Positions 10,951-20,950 of a stretch of 64,000 nt of DNA are shown one piece after another. The position numbers and the translations under genes were made by a program. The stretch's first letter is position 1. Every line of letters begins with the position of its first letter. The stretch spans positions 86,694-150,693 of the forward strand of contig JAKCPI010031750.1 of the NCBI GenBank assembly GCA_023213315.1, read 5' to 3'. Origin of the DNA: Euborellia annulipes (taxonomy: Eukaryota > Arthropoda > Insecta > Dermaptera > Anisolabididae). The notes below the pieces were generated by a model, which worked only from the letters and a program-made list of their open reading frames with translations, made no database searches and had not been told where the DNA came from.

Positions 10951-11383
10951 TACAGGCGCTGGTGTATAATGCACCATTTGGAGTAAACAGAATCTAATTG
11001 ACCTTAAAATGCTTCCCCACCAAGCTGAGTGCGCATCTAACCTATTATCGAAGTAGGGGGGTTCTTGAAACCCTCGGGCTTGGTGTAGGGGTTAGCGTTC
11101 TGGCCGTGTATACTAAGGAGGGTCTTTTTGCAACTTTTTTTTCGGAGTTATGTAATACCCGGCAAAAGTGGCCCAACTAAAAATCGCCGAACACTTTGAC
11201 TCCCTACACACCTTTATGCCTGTCATAAATAAACAAAGAATGCTATATAGCTGAATGGGTAGTGTACCAACATAATAAAATAGACGGATCTCGCGTAATA
11301 TTTTCAAAGTCACCTTACTTTTTGATCACCCCTCGAAAAAAAATCCCAAAAATTAGTCTGTGTGGGGGTGGACATTTTTAAGC
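10951..11383 (+). repeat. Orphan SINE tRNA-like head and unassigned flanks
   Basis: At 11071-11125 the sequence CGGGCTTGGTGTAGGGG matches the SINE head A-box region and is followed by GCGTTCTGGCCGTGTATAC; no SINE body follows. The 60- and 66-codon frames overlapping here on opposite strands are not recognised and are probably chance. Confidence 0.5.
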
Positions 11384-11525
11384 ATGAAGGAAATGAGCTA
11401 CAAGATTGAAATTTTATATTTAAGTTAGACACTACCCTGAGACGTAACAAAAAGCTTTTGAACAAAATCGGCCAAACAGTACTAGTACTTTACTGATGAA
11501 CTTTTTCTCAAAATTCGCTCTAAGC
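11384..11525 (+). mobile_element. Repeat C fragment
   Basis: ATTGAAATTTTATATTTAAG, GCTTTTGAACAAAATCG and AGTACTTTACTGATG are consecutive landmarks of repeat C. Both ends are missing. Confidence 0.7.
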
Positions 11526-12054
11526 CTGTACGTTATTTAACCATCAACATCATTTAATAAAAAAAAATCCCCTCAAGTTCAATTAATTATTACAAAATTG
11601 TGAAATAAAAAAAAAAAAAAAATTCCGTTTTCATATCCCTATGGGAAATAAAAATACGAATAGAACAAAACGTCAAAAGTGATATTATTTTTTATTTGTC
11701 AAAAAATTTTAAAATTCATTATTGGCTGTATGTTATGTGTTATTTTTTTATTTTTTTACATAAATGTTTCCGTGAACATCGAACAAGTTTATTTATTTAA
11801 ATGGTATTTGCACATTTTTTTTTCAATTGGATTAAAACAAGGAATACAAATTTTTTAATAAAAAAAAAAACAACTCTTGAATAAAGTAAGAGATGGATAT
11901 CAAAATCATAACCTTACTTTTTAGGCTAAGGACGCCATTTTTATTTTAAACACGACGTTAAAATATTAAAGCCACCCCCTAGACATGGCATTAATTTTTA
12001 ACACTAATTACTAAATGTTAACTTTTTGGCTTTAAAGTTTTTGTTTACAGAATA
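11526..12054. other. AT-rich stretch without a gene
   Basis: Only A/T homopolymers and unassigned sequence. Some of the 3' part may belong to repeat G, whose left boundary I cannot define. Confidence 0.35.
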
Positions 12055-12570
12055 GCTATTTGAGGCAAGGAAGTGATTTTGAATAGAGTTTTTAAAGTGA
12101 AACTTTTATTTGATCCTCTCAATTTTTTTCGCTCTTCTATCAGCGTGTCGCGTTACAAGCCGTGACGTCAAAGGCCGTGACACTACAAGCCATGACGTCA
12201 AAAGTCGTAACGATAAAAATTGGAAAATTGAAATTTAATATATATGACGAATTATAAAAAAATAATTGTGAGATTTAATTATTCAATTTTTAAATTGATA
12301 AAATATAATTTTTAAAATACTTTAAAATGATTCAATTTACTAAAAAAATATTGTTCTCAGTTTTTAACATGCGTCTATTGATTTCCCATTATTAAGTTAA
12401 GACTAAAAACGCGATTTTAATACCCTTAATTGAATAATTTTCTGAAAATTTTCAGTTAAACGCCTACGATCCGAAAAAAAATAGTGGTTTCATAAAACCA
12501 CTCAATGATTTTTAACGCTGATTGTTTTTACATTACTTTTTAACACCCATTTGTTTATTTTAATTTTTAA
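12055..12570 (+). repeat. Repeat G with TGACGTCA sites
   Basis: Landmarks are GTGTCGCGTTACAAGC, two CCRTGACGTCAAA blocks, ATATATGACGAATTATAAAA, GTTTTTAACATGCGTCTATT and the hairpin GTGGTTTCATAAAACCAC near 12485. The same order, reversed, occurs at 13773-14090 and 27405-27800. Ends are not defined, so the class is unknown. Confidence 0.6.
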
Positions 12571-13049
12571 CGCCTGTTTTTAGAGAATAGACCTGAACGC
12601 CATCTTATCGGCAACAAAATGCGTAACAGCTTCGCTCCTTCTCCCCCTTAATAATATTTATTAGACATTTTTAATTTATAGGGTGTCTCGAAATTGATAT
12701 GACAACGATCCTTGGAAATAAGCAAACTTATACTTAACTAGCTATAAGTTAGTTTCAGGACCAAATCATTGCTATTTATTTCTGTTAATTAAGATAGACA
12801 TAAAGAGAAAGTTGGAGATGAAAACCGAGTTGTTTATTTGCAACTGAGATTAATTACAGTCTATATTATTATTATTATTAACGATGATGAATGCCTTTGC
12901 TCTTTACTCTATTCGTATTACAATCATATAGGAAAAATCTGGTGTGACTTTCACTTAACTTCGGTAATTTGAAAGTTGTTTAGATTACGGCAGTACATTA
13001 GAATTCGAGATGTAAATTTTATAAATATAGAAAAATATATACACTGTGT
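12571..13049. other. No gene; hairpin fragment of the C/D type
   Basis: AAAATCTGGTGTGAC followed by CTTCGGTAATTTGAAAG at 12946-12982 is a lone fragment of the hairpin shared by repeats C and D. The rest is unassigned. Confidence 0.4.
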
Positions 13050-13135
13050 GGTGCAAAAAAGTGCAACATTTTTGTTTCTTCTTCAAAAGGCCTCTTCTAA
13101 TCTACGCTAATGATACTCTAATTTAAGGTTGTTCG
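13050..13135 (+). mobile_element. Family A MITE fragment
   Basis: Left part only: ACACTGTGTGGTGCAAAAAA, GTTTCTTCTT, then TCTACGCTAATGATACTCTA, breaking off at about 13131. Confidence 0.7.
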
Positions 13136-13567
13136 GACATTAAAGCACTTTGTTAGATTAAAAGTTAATTTTTTAATATGTTATTAATCACTATCACATA
13201 GGTATAAAATAAAATTTTGAAGCAGATCTGCCGAACGGTTATAGAGTAATTAATTTTAAAAAAATTGAAATTTAACATTTAGTCTATGGGGAATGTCAAC
13301 AAAACGCACACATATCGAATTATATAGCCACCTCTGCAATAGATACAAAAACAAAGAATTTACATTTTATCAATTCACTTCCGAGTAATACGTTAAAAAT
13401 AAAATCAAAAGTTTCTGCCGCAAAAAATTCTCCAAAATGACAGTCGCCAATATTTAAAAAATGAGAAAGTCACGAGACTCAGACCAGTCTAGCAAGGTCG
13501 CATTAAATAATACTCTTTTCTCGCTGTCAGTTACATTTTTTTCCATTTTACGATATTTTTTCTAGCA
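13136..13567. other. Unassigned, no gene
   Basis: Moderately AT-rich with no repeated landmark, no long frame and no clear splice-bounded segment. Confidence 0.4.
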
Positions 13568-13772
13568 AATGCGTGTCGCTTCCTATACCAAGGTTCGCGG
13601 GATTCGAGTCCCAGGTAGCCCGATGATTTTATTTAATCCATTTGGATACCAAATGGCTTAAATAAGAATGCATGGGCCACAAATAAATATATATCATTAA
13701 AATATTAGTATCGTTACGAGTTACCGAGAAGGTGTGAGTGTGAATGGAAAAAAGTGTGTGTTTAAAAAAAAA
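13568..13772 (+). mobile_element. tRNA-derived SINE, 5' truncated
   Basis: Starts within the tRNA-like head (CTATACCAAGGTTCGCGG) and keeps GATTCGAGTCCC, the ATTTGGATACCAAATGGCTT palindrome, GTTACCGAGAAGG and the tail AAAAAAGTGTGTGTTT with poly-A. It abuts repeat G directly. Confidence 0.78.
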
Positions 13773-14090
13773 ATCGCGTTTTTAATCTTAACTTAATAAT
13801 TGGAAAATGGGAAATCAATAGATGCATGTTAAAAACTGGAGAACAATATTTATTTAGTAATTGAAGATTTGAATCATTTTAAATTATTTTAAAAATTTAT
13901 ATTTTATCAATTTAAAAATTGAATAATTAAATCTCACAATTATTATTTTATAATTCGTCATATATATTAAATTTCCTATTTTTGTCGTCACGGGCTTTGA
14001 CGTCACGGCTTGTAACGCGACATGCTGATAAACGAGCGAACAAATTTGAGGCCATCAAATAAAAGTTTCACTTTAAAAAATACAATAGTA
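13773..14090 (-). repeat. Repeat G, reversed copy
   Basis: Carries, in reverse order to 12055-12570, GATGCATGTTAAAAACTG, TTATAATTCGTCATATATAT, GGCTTTGACGTCACGGCTTG and AACGCGACATGCTGATAA. One TGACGTCA site is kept. Confidence 0.6.
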
Positions 14091-14769
14091 AAAAGAATGC
14101 ATCAAATATAATTTTAAGCATGTTCATCTGGTCTTAAGGAAAATGAGGAATTCTAGTTAAATGATACGACAAATTTCATTTTCGAATGAATTCTTTTTTT
14201 TTCTTTTTTCAAACATTTCCTCGCCATTTAAGTTGATTGATTTTTAAAAGATAGGTCTTAATTAGAAGAAGAATAAATGAGGTGAAATATATCATCAAGA
14301 GAGAAAAACGGGAAAAGTTTCGCGCTCGATGGCCTTAATGACTGGTAGAACATCTCAATTAATTCGACTTGAGTCTTGATTCAATTTCAACTTCCTTTTT
14401 TTTTTTTTATCTTCAGAATCAATACAATTTGAGAGACAGAGATTTGGTCTGACTTTATTTCCATCGATTGAATTTTTCTTTTTTTTTTAATCCATTAGTT
14501 GGCCATTGGTCCTCATGCATATAGTCGGGGAAGGGGGGGGAATCGATTAACTCTTGTAGTCTAATGACGCTAATAAACCAAGACTCTAAGGCCTATTGGG
14601 AAAGTCTCCGGCGTGAAAAACAACGAGTAATTAAATGTACTGTTTGTTTTCTATAAATTATTATAAACTACCAGCGCCGCCCGCCTTCGGCGGACTTCAC
14701 GCCTGGCCGGGAGGCTTTACCCTCCAGGCTGGACCACCCTCCAGCTAGGGCGGGTCCTTGCCTTTTCCT
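14091..14769. other. No gene; GC-rich Helitron-like tail at the end
   Basis: 14091-14670 is unassigned AT-rich DNA. 14672-14760 is GC-rich and starts CAGCGCCGCCCGCCTTCGG, similar to the minus-strand 3' end of the Helitron-like family (compare 24448-24475). Confidence 0.4.
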
Positions 14770-14925
14770 CTTTTTTTTAACACACACACTTTTTTTCATT
14801 TTCTCATTCAGACGATCTTTTCGGCAACTCAGGCCATATAAGACTTTTAAGATATCAGTTATTGTTGAAAATAGCAGGAAGAAGAAAGAAAAGCATGTTT
14901 TTCATTTATTTAATACCCATTAGGC

Positions 14926-14960
14926 TGACGTTTCGGTCTCGGTCGAGACCATCTTCAGAG
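14926..14960 (-). ncRNA. Hammerhead-ribozyme-like motif
   Basis: Core order CTGAAGA / stem II / GAAAC / GTC with a 7-bp GC-rich stem II. One T is unpaired between CTGAAGA and the stem. AGCT before the core and AGCC after GTC allow only about 3 bp of stem I. It resembles termini described for Penelope-like elements, by inference. Confidence 0.45.
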
Positions 14961-15008
14961 CTGTCAATATGGGATAAATATTATAAACTCAATCATATTA
15001 TTCATAAC

Positions 15009-15978
15009 TAGAGCCCGGATTTTTATGCAGCAAAAACCGCTAAATATGCCATATAATATGCAGTAAAAGTATTAAAATATGCAGCCAAATATGCAATATA
15101 TTTATGGCAAAAATATTAAGTAAATGGCTTCAAATTAAAGGTAAATCATGATTTCTACTGATGTAAAACTAATAGTGTTTTATTTTTGGAAGGAAATAAT
15201 TAAAAAAAAAAAAAAAAAACAGAGCAATCCATTGCGAAATTTTTGAATCAAACGAGGACCCCTGTTTTGGCATTTTTTTCTTTAATTAATTTGACTTCGA
15301 ACTATGGAACACGACTAAGGGTGAATCCAGAGGTGTTTCTCGGGGGGGGGGGGGGGGGGTAATCTGGTGTGACTCGTCGCACAGCACACTATTTTTCCTT
15401 AATTTCGGTAATTTAAAGGCGCATTCTGTACTTGTTTGCCAGAATATAAATACAAATCAAATTTTTAAGTATTAATTTTTAAAATTTTACATTAAAAATA
15501 AATTTTTTTTTTTCGAAAAAAAGTATTTTTTTTAAGTCTCGGGGGGGGGGGGGGCAATTACCCCCTTTACCCCCCCCCCTTGTATCCGTCCTTGAACACA
15601 ACTGACTTGATATTCATTCAACGAAAATTCTAGAAAAACTAAATTTATTTCTTAAAAGAGGATATAAAGAATAAAAAATATATGGTAGTTATTTATTTTT
15701 TACAATGTAATAAAGGATTTAAATTTTTTTTTTTTTTTTGTTTTTAGAAAAAAAAATTAAAAAATTGAAATAAAATGAAACTTTTACTGAAAAAAATTTA
15801 AAATATCCAAAAAGTCTTAAATATGCAACTTTATGCAATATTGACCAAATATGCAAAAATATGCAATATAGAATTTGAACCCTAGCTCCAAGGGGGCATG
15901 ATTCGGATAGAAAATTGGTTTTCAGTGACGTACCTATTAGCAAATAGAATATGCAATTGCATAGGAATCCGGGCTCTA
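15009..15978. mobile_element. hAT-like element with TAGAGCCCGG ends
   Basis: Ends TAGAGCCCGGATT and AATCCGGGCTCTA, flanked by a perfect TTCATAAC duplication (15001-15008, 15979-15986). Subterminal regions are full of ATATGCA/TGCATA-type words, as expected for transposase-binding repeats. No transposase; a D element sits inside. About 690 bp without D. Confidence 0.9.
15316..15594 (+). mobile_element. Family D hAT-like MITE, nested
   Basis: Landmarks GAATCCAGAGGTGTTTCTCG, a run of 18 G, AATCTGGTGTGACTCGTCGC, a second G run, TTGTATCCGTCCTTG. Flanks AACACGAC and AACACAAC differ at one position. Opposite orientation to 7157-7441. Confidence 0.82.
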
Positions 15979-16172
15979 TTCATAACCCATAAATATAAAA
16001 CAATATACTGAGGTTTAAAACAATTGAGTATATTTACGAAAGAGTAACAGTCATATGGTGCGTTCAATCGACTATTTGGTATCCAAATGGCTTAAATAAA
16101 ATCATCGGACTACCTGGGGTCCGAACCCGAGATTTTGGTAGCACGCTAACCTATACACTAACCCCCGAGGGC

Positions 16173-16484
16173 GCCTTTTCTTCTTAATTATGTAAAAAAA
16201 ATTATTATTTTTCCATTCCAATTCAGTGCTGCTTGAGGATTTGTTTACATTCATGGAATACACAAATGGAAAGAATACATAAATATTTCTCTATACATAT
16301 GGGAGAAATAGTAACTTTAGGAATTAATAACTCAAAAAGTTATAGGAATTTCGGGATGAAAATAAATTTTCCTGTAATCCAGAGAAGGTCCCTTAAGCAT
16401 ATAAAATTTCATTTCAAAATTCCAACGGGAAGTTGCCTAAATAGACCGTGACAGATAGACGGACATTAGTGTATTATATATACA
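16173..16484 (-). mobile_element. Helitron-like fragment
   Basis: Minus-strand copy of the 9009-9379 body: TTGAGGATTTGTTTACATTC, GTAACTTTAGGAATTAATAA, AAGTTGCCTAAATAGA and GGACATTAGTG, ending TATATATACAGA. The 3' CTAG end is missing; it abuts the SINE head. Confidence 0.7.
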
Positions 16485-16681
16485 GATGATGAATTCCCTC
16501 CTTCCTTCTCCCACTTAACTAAGAGGTGTCAATATTGATATCCTTTATTCTCTTTTTCTTAGACACCGTTGGCTATGTAAGGTGTCAGTTAAAATAAATA
16601 CAATTTTAGATCAAACAAAATTTAAGAATTGAATATAAGCTTTTTTCAATCAATCAATATATGCTTTACTTTCTCTTAGCT

Positions 16682-17192
16682 GAAGAGACAGAAAGAAAGT
16701 ATTGGATGCATGTCAAACTATGTCGAGATGGCTATACAAGTTTTGACGTCCCCTGGGTCCTGCAAAATGGTCTTTCGGTTTGTCAAAATAAAGCTACGAG
16801 GTTGAAATTTTATATTTAAGTTAGGCACCACCCTGAGGTGTAAAAATAAGCTTTTGAACAAAATCGATCAAAGAGTACTAGTACTTTACTGATGTACTTT
16901 TTCAGTTTTTTTTTTCGATTTTCTCAAAATTCGCTCAAACGATTTTGTTTAAAATTCAACAATCAATTATTTTTTAGATGCTCTTTAGAATGTATATTCT
17001 CATTTTGCCATTGAAATTGTTAAAAGCACACTTTACTCTTGTACTTCATAGGAGAAATGGTTGCCAAGGTTTCATCTTGAATTCTAATATATAGGCGGAA
17101 ACTAAATATACGTCGACACAAGCACAGAACATAACTTAAGATAAGATAATGTTGTGTGCTGTGCGAACCAGTCATACCAGATTTTTTTCACA
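16682..17192 (+). mobile_element. Repeat C copy
   Basis: Near full length: GAAAGTATTGGATGCATGTC, GTCCCCTGGGTCC, GCTTTTGAACAAAATCGATC, AGTACTAGTACTTTACTG, then the terminal hairpin GCACAGAACATAACTT...GTTGTGTGCTGTGCG and ACCAGATTTTT. The mid part has a deletion around TTGCCAAGGTTTC. Confidence 0.8.
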
Positions 17193-17939
17193 CCCCCAAG
17201 GTGTTGCGCAAGCTTTGTAAACAAATTTGACTTGCAAATATTTAATCCTTAACTTATATCTATTTTGAAACTAATATATAATATTTACTTTCCTCTTCAG
17301 AGACGTCAGGTGTTCACACCTGGGACTACAAATATTCTTAGAATTTGATTGAACATAAATAATAATAGGGTTGAATATTTCTTCCAGTAAGATGGATTTG
17401 ATTCTCAAGTGTATAGAGGAATGAAAAGAATTAAAAAAAAAAAAAAACAACCAGGAGCCCCCCTACGGCGGACCTCGCCTTTCCTTTCCTATTCCTACAC
17501 TGTAAAAAAAAATATGAATTTTCAATCATTTTCATATACTTCGGTGATTTAATATTAATACACCCAGGATATGAAATAAAATTAATATAAAAGTTTATGA
17601 ACAAATTACCAACTTTTAAACTTATCTTTTTCTTTGTGTGCCGCCAAATTTTGAAATCGTTAAAAGTGTACCGCGACAAGTTGAGAATCACTGGTCTAAA
17701 CGTTCTCAAATAACTCGACTACCTCAAGGAATATTATTTTATAATTATTTTAAGGAAACTTGAAATTATTCTTTTAAAATTTATTTCACAAATCTAAATT
17801 TATTAAATTCTGGTTTGAAATTCGCGCTCTAAACTATTTAAATATTTATGAAGTATATTAAAATCATATCTACTAATTAAATAATTTTTATAAAGTAATT
17901 CAACTAAATAGCTATAAAAATAAAAATTAAAATTAACAA
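17193..17939. other. No gene; solo hAT-like end
   Basis: 17640-17693 ends CAAGTTGAGAATCACTG, the form of a Charlie-type hAT 3' end, with no clear 5' partner. A short GC-rich Helitron-like piece lies near 17455-17490. The 92-codon antisense frame spans these repeats and is not a gene. Confidence 0.4.
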
Positions 17940-18130
17940 TTTTTACAAAAATATAGATATATATTCTCATTTTGCTCTCAAAATTGAAGCACACTTGTAC
18001 TTCAACAAAATATAAATATTTTTCTATGCATATATTATAAATTTTACATGTTGACACAAAAAATCTGGTGTAACAAGCACTGAAGGCAAGAGAAATTTGT
18101 GTGCTGTGCGAGCAGTCACACCAATTATCT
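17940..18130 (+). mobile_element. Repeat C, 3' part
   Basis: TATATTCTCATTTTGC, ATATAAATATTTTTCTATGC and the terminal hairpin AAATCTGGTGTAACAAGCAC...GTGTGCTGTGCGAGCAGTCA. Left part missing. Confidence 0.72.
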
Positions 18131-18852
18131 ATCGCATTAATAATACAATAATTGAGGAAATAAAGATCATTAAAATAAATGATAGTCCAAAAATGAATTA
18201 ATAAACATAAAAAGCATCAATGTACAAACAACATAAATAAATTCATTGATTCCCATCCCGCCCACTCCGATAAGATCTTTCTTCACAAAGTTCCCCTTTA
18301 ATATAATGATCGATAAACGCATACTTATGATTATTTTATTTTGAATACGAATAATACATAATAAAAAGTTATGTATATAAATTTATGTGAATATATAATA
18401 AGCTGTACATGCATAAAATATAAGATATTTAATTATTCCCAAGCTTCTCAAACTCGAAGGTACTTTAATTAGGATTGAGATGACTAAACAAACTAGGATT
18501 TCACTAACTAAATATAATGGTGTCCTATTAAATTTATATTACGTTTTAAGCATCCCAGGGTTAGTTTACTCGGGAAGCTTTGAAAATGAACACATTAACA
18601 AACGCATAATATCACTTTTTTCCTTTTTTTTTTTTTATTTAATTTAAAGGACCTATCCTAGGGGGTAGCGATAAATAAAAATCAAAATTACATATTTTTT
18701 GTGTGTGGTATTATTATTATTAACGGAGTTTTTAATTATAAACCACATTTTGTAATTATTTATTAAAAATACGACTACTTATTCTACATTCGTTTTTAAG
18801 TACTGTGCACTTGCTCCGGCACAAGTAAACTAACCTCTAAGAGACACTGTCT
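18131..18852. other. AT-rich stretch, no gene
   Basis: No repeated landmark or RNA signal found; AAGCTTCTCAAACTCG at 18441 and its surroundings look unique. Confidence 0.4.
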
Positions 18853-18928
18853 CTCCACGATAAAAATAATTGGTGGAAGAGAAAGGTCAAAGAGTATATA
18901 TAAATTAATAAACATCCAAATAACAAAG

Positions 18929-18995
18929 GCCCCGGGCTTGGTGTAGAAGGTAGCGTGCCTACCTTGTATACCAAGGGTCGCGGGTTGCAGGGGGG
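18929..18995 (+). repeat. Orphan SINE tRNA-like head
   Basis: CCGGGCTTGGTGTAGAAGGT, GCGTGCCTACCTTGTATACC and GGGTCGCGGGTTGCAG match the SINE head up to the B box, where homology stops. Confidence 0.65.
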
Positions 18996-19312
18996 CCTGG
19001 CAACGGAGAAGAGCAACAGTCACCACAATCGTTGCGTTTAAGTAATGCTCGGAATTGGTGACCCCCGGCAATCAGCGTGTGGAACGCCCCCCCCCCCCCC
19101 GGTAGCCATCGATACTATGTATTTTCAATTAAATAAATAAATTTATCACCCCTAAATTGCCTCTGTAGCCGAAAAGGATTTAAAAAAAAAAAGGATTGCG
19201 GGTTCAGCCCCCAGGACTGAAGTTAGCAATATATACATTCATCCTCATCAAGTTAACCACTATCATCACATCAAGTGCTTACATAAAAAAAATAGTCAAA
19301 CAAAACTCAAAA

Positions 19313-19529
19313 CTAGGAACCGACCGAAGTTTCGGTTTCGGCCAAAAACCAGACGAAATCTGAAAAAGATGGAAACAGACTCGCCCACAAAAAAAAAAAA
19401 AAAAGGTAATATGATATGAATTATGATTTTTGTATAGGAAATACAAATTTCTGTTTCGGCTGAAACTAAGAATGAGGCCGAAATTTGGTTTCGGTTTCGA
19501 CTGAAAATCTTGTTTCTGTCGGACCCTAG
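19313..19529. mobile_element. Short inverted-repeat element with CTAGG ends
   Basis: Ends CTAGGAACCGACCGAAG and CTGTCGGACCCTAG are imperfect inverted repeats; GTTTCGG-type words recur inside both arms. Flanks give no clean 8-bp duplication. The 127-codon antisense frame overlapping it (19279-19662) is low-complexity and repeat-derived. Confidence 0.55.
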
Positions 19530-19912
19530 TCAAAACACTCCACGATAAAAATAATTGGTGCAAGAGAAAGGTCAAAGAGTATATATAAATTAATAAACTT
19601 CCAAATAACATCAACAAAAAAGAAAAGCTTAATAAAATGTGTAACATTGTGTTATAGTCCAAGAGCTGGCTACAAAAATGGGCAAGAGTTTTCTGAAGGC
19701 TAATATTTTCAGAATAGGTTGCATCTTAGTGATGGAAAGATACTCTAGAGTCAGCACTTCCAGTACCGGGGCCTTTAGCGAGAATAAGCCGGTAGAGTTG
19801 CGGGAAGATGGTTTTTCGCAAATATCTCGAAAAGTAAACGGTTTTTCGTAAAAATTCATCTATACAAAAATAAACGAAATTAAATTACAAACAAAAATGG
19901 TCTAGTACATGT

Positions 19913-20068
19913 TCACGCTAAAGTGAATGGTTCGGGAGATATAGAGGGGTAAAATTTATAATTAATTTAAAAGGAGACACTGAGATAGAGAAATATTTAT
20001 ATCTTGTTACCATGACAACCATCAAATTTTACCCTCTATATCTCTCGAACCGTTCATTTCAGCGTGAG
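19913..20068. repeat. Inverted repeat, ~45-bp arms
   Basis: Left arm TCACGCTAAAGTGAATGGTT...GAGGGGTAAAATTT (19913-19956), right arm AAATTTTACCCTCTATATCT...TTTCAGCGTGA (20025-20067), about 68 bp apart, a few mismatches. Probably a MITE or one end of a larger element. Confidence 0.65.
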
Positions 20069-20072
20069 TATA

Positions 20073-20945
20073 CACTGTAAAAAAAATTTTGATGATTTTA
20101 CAATTTTTTTGTTGTAAGCAAATTTCCAAGACCAATAGATACTAAATTTACTATACAGTTGAATTATATTTTTACAAAACTCTTTGCAAAAATCGTTTAC
20201 AAATGTGTGGTAATTTTACTAATATTTAGCAATTTTCGAGTCCAAATGTCTGGTAATTTTACTAATATTTAGCAATTTTCGAGTCCAAATGTTGGTAATT
20301 TTACTAATATTTAGCAATTTTCGAGTCCAAATGTGTGGTAATTTTACAAATATTTAGCAATTTTACAATCCAAATGTTTGTAATTTTACTAATATTTAGA
20401 AAAAAGAAAAAAAAATTACGACTGGACCCATAGGTTATTGACCTTTAGGGGACGGGACGGCTCTACCTGGATGGAGTGAAGTAAATATTTTTATTTAATG
20501 AAAAATTCCTCCAGGATTTGAACACTGACTTTTTTTGTAGAAGCCTGCTGCTTAGTTCATTTGACCATCGAATCACCTGTTAACTAATTATCTATCTCTG
20601 CTATTTGGCATTCAAGTATGACCTCATTGTAAACTATTTTTACTAAATAATAAAATAAAAAATAAACTTAAAGTTATCTTAATATTATTATTTTTTGTAT
20701 TATTATAACTTAAATAAATCCTTATAGTGCCAAAAATGTCTTTATTAAGAAAGCTAAAAAGCAGTCGAAACAAAGTCGGCCATGTTGGCAGCCTTAAAAG
20801 GAAAATTACTATCCCCTTGTATTGTAAAATTAGAAACCTTTTTGTAAAATTACAAACCCTTTTCTAAAATTACAAACCGTGTTCTAAAATTACAATGCCG
20901 TTGTATTGTAAAATTAGAAATCGTATGGTAAAATTACAATATTTA
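20073..20945 (-). mobile_element. Family F MITE, right end lost
   Basis: Left end CACTGTAAAAAAAA after TA (20071-20072), then GATGATTTTACAATTTTTTT and GCAAAAATCGTTTACAAATG as in other F copies. Interior has a 43-bp tandem array, a tRNA-like minus-strand piece (about 20510-20585, B-box-like GTTCAAATCC) and many ATTGTAAAATTA words to 20940. The far terminus is not found before the satellite. Confidence 0.6.
20203..20395 (+). repeat. 43-bp tandem array inside a MITE
   Basis: About 4.5 copies of a unit containing GGTAATTTTACTAATATTTA and GCAATTTTCGAGTCCAAATG. The first three copies are almost identical; the fourth differs (TTTTACAATC). It looks like slippage or unequal exchange within an F element. 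Confidence 0.85.
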
Positions 20946-20950
20946 CCCCC

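Larger units (their letters stand above)
14869..16072 (-). mobile_element. Hammerhead-bearing insertion (Penelope-like?), with nested hAT
   Basis: On the minus strand at 14926-14960: CTGAAGA, then GGTCTCG-AC-CGAGACC as a perfect 7-bp stem II, then GAAACGTCAGCCTAATGGG. The same GAAACGTC motif forms the palindrome at 56263-56350. About 40 bp beyond it the sequence is interrupted by the 15009-15978 hAT and resumes at 15987. No coding sequence remains. Confidence 0.55.
14770..16172 (-). mobile_element. tRNA-derived SINE split by a 1.2-kb nested block
   Basis: The tail half is 14770-14868 (T-run, CACACTTTTTTTC, CTTTTCGGCAACTCAGGCCA); the head half is 16073-16172 (GGTATCCAAATGGCTTAAAT, GGGGTCCGAACCC). 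The two halves are contiguous parts of the consensus. The intervening 14869-16072 holds a hammerhead-like terminus and a hAT element. Confidence 0.75.
18853..19610 (+). repeat. 73-bp direct duplication, copies 685 bp apart
   Basis: 18853-18925 and 19538-19610 both run CTCCACGATAAAAATAATTG ... AAAGGTCAAAGAGTATATAT ... CCAAATAACA and differ at two positions by my count. Between them are a SINE head (18929-18995), a C-run (about 19086-19100), a tRNA-like B box near 19198 and a CTAGG-ended MITE. Confidence 0.8.

Noticed and set aside
19279..19662. 127-codon antisense frame
   Set aside because: Spans the short CTAGG-ended inverted-repeat element and homopolymers; F/L-rich from AT bias, with no family pattern.
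20203..20395. CRISPR-like regular repeats
   Set aside because: Units are directly adjacent with no unique spacers, within a eukaryotic MITE; an ordinary tandem repeat.
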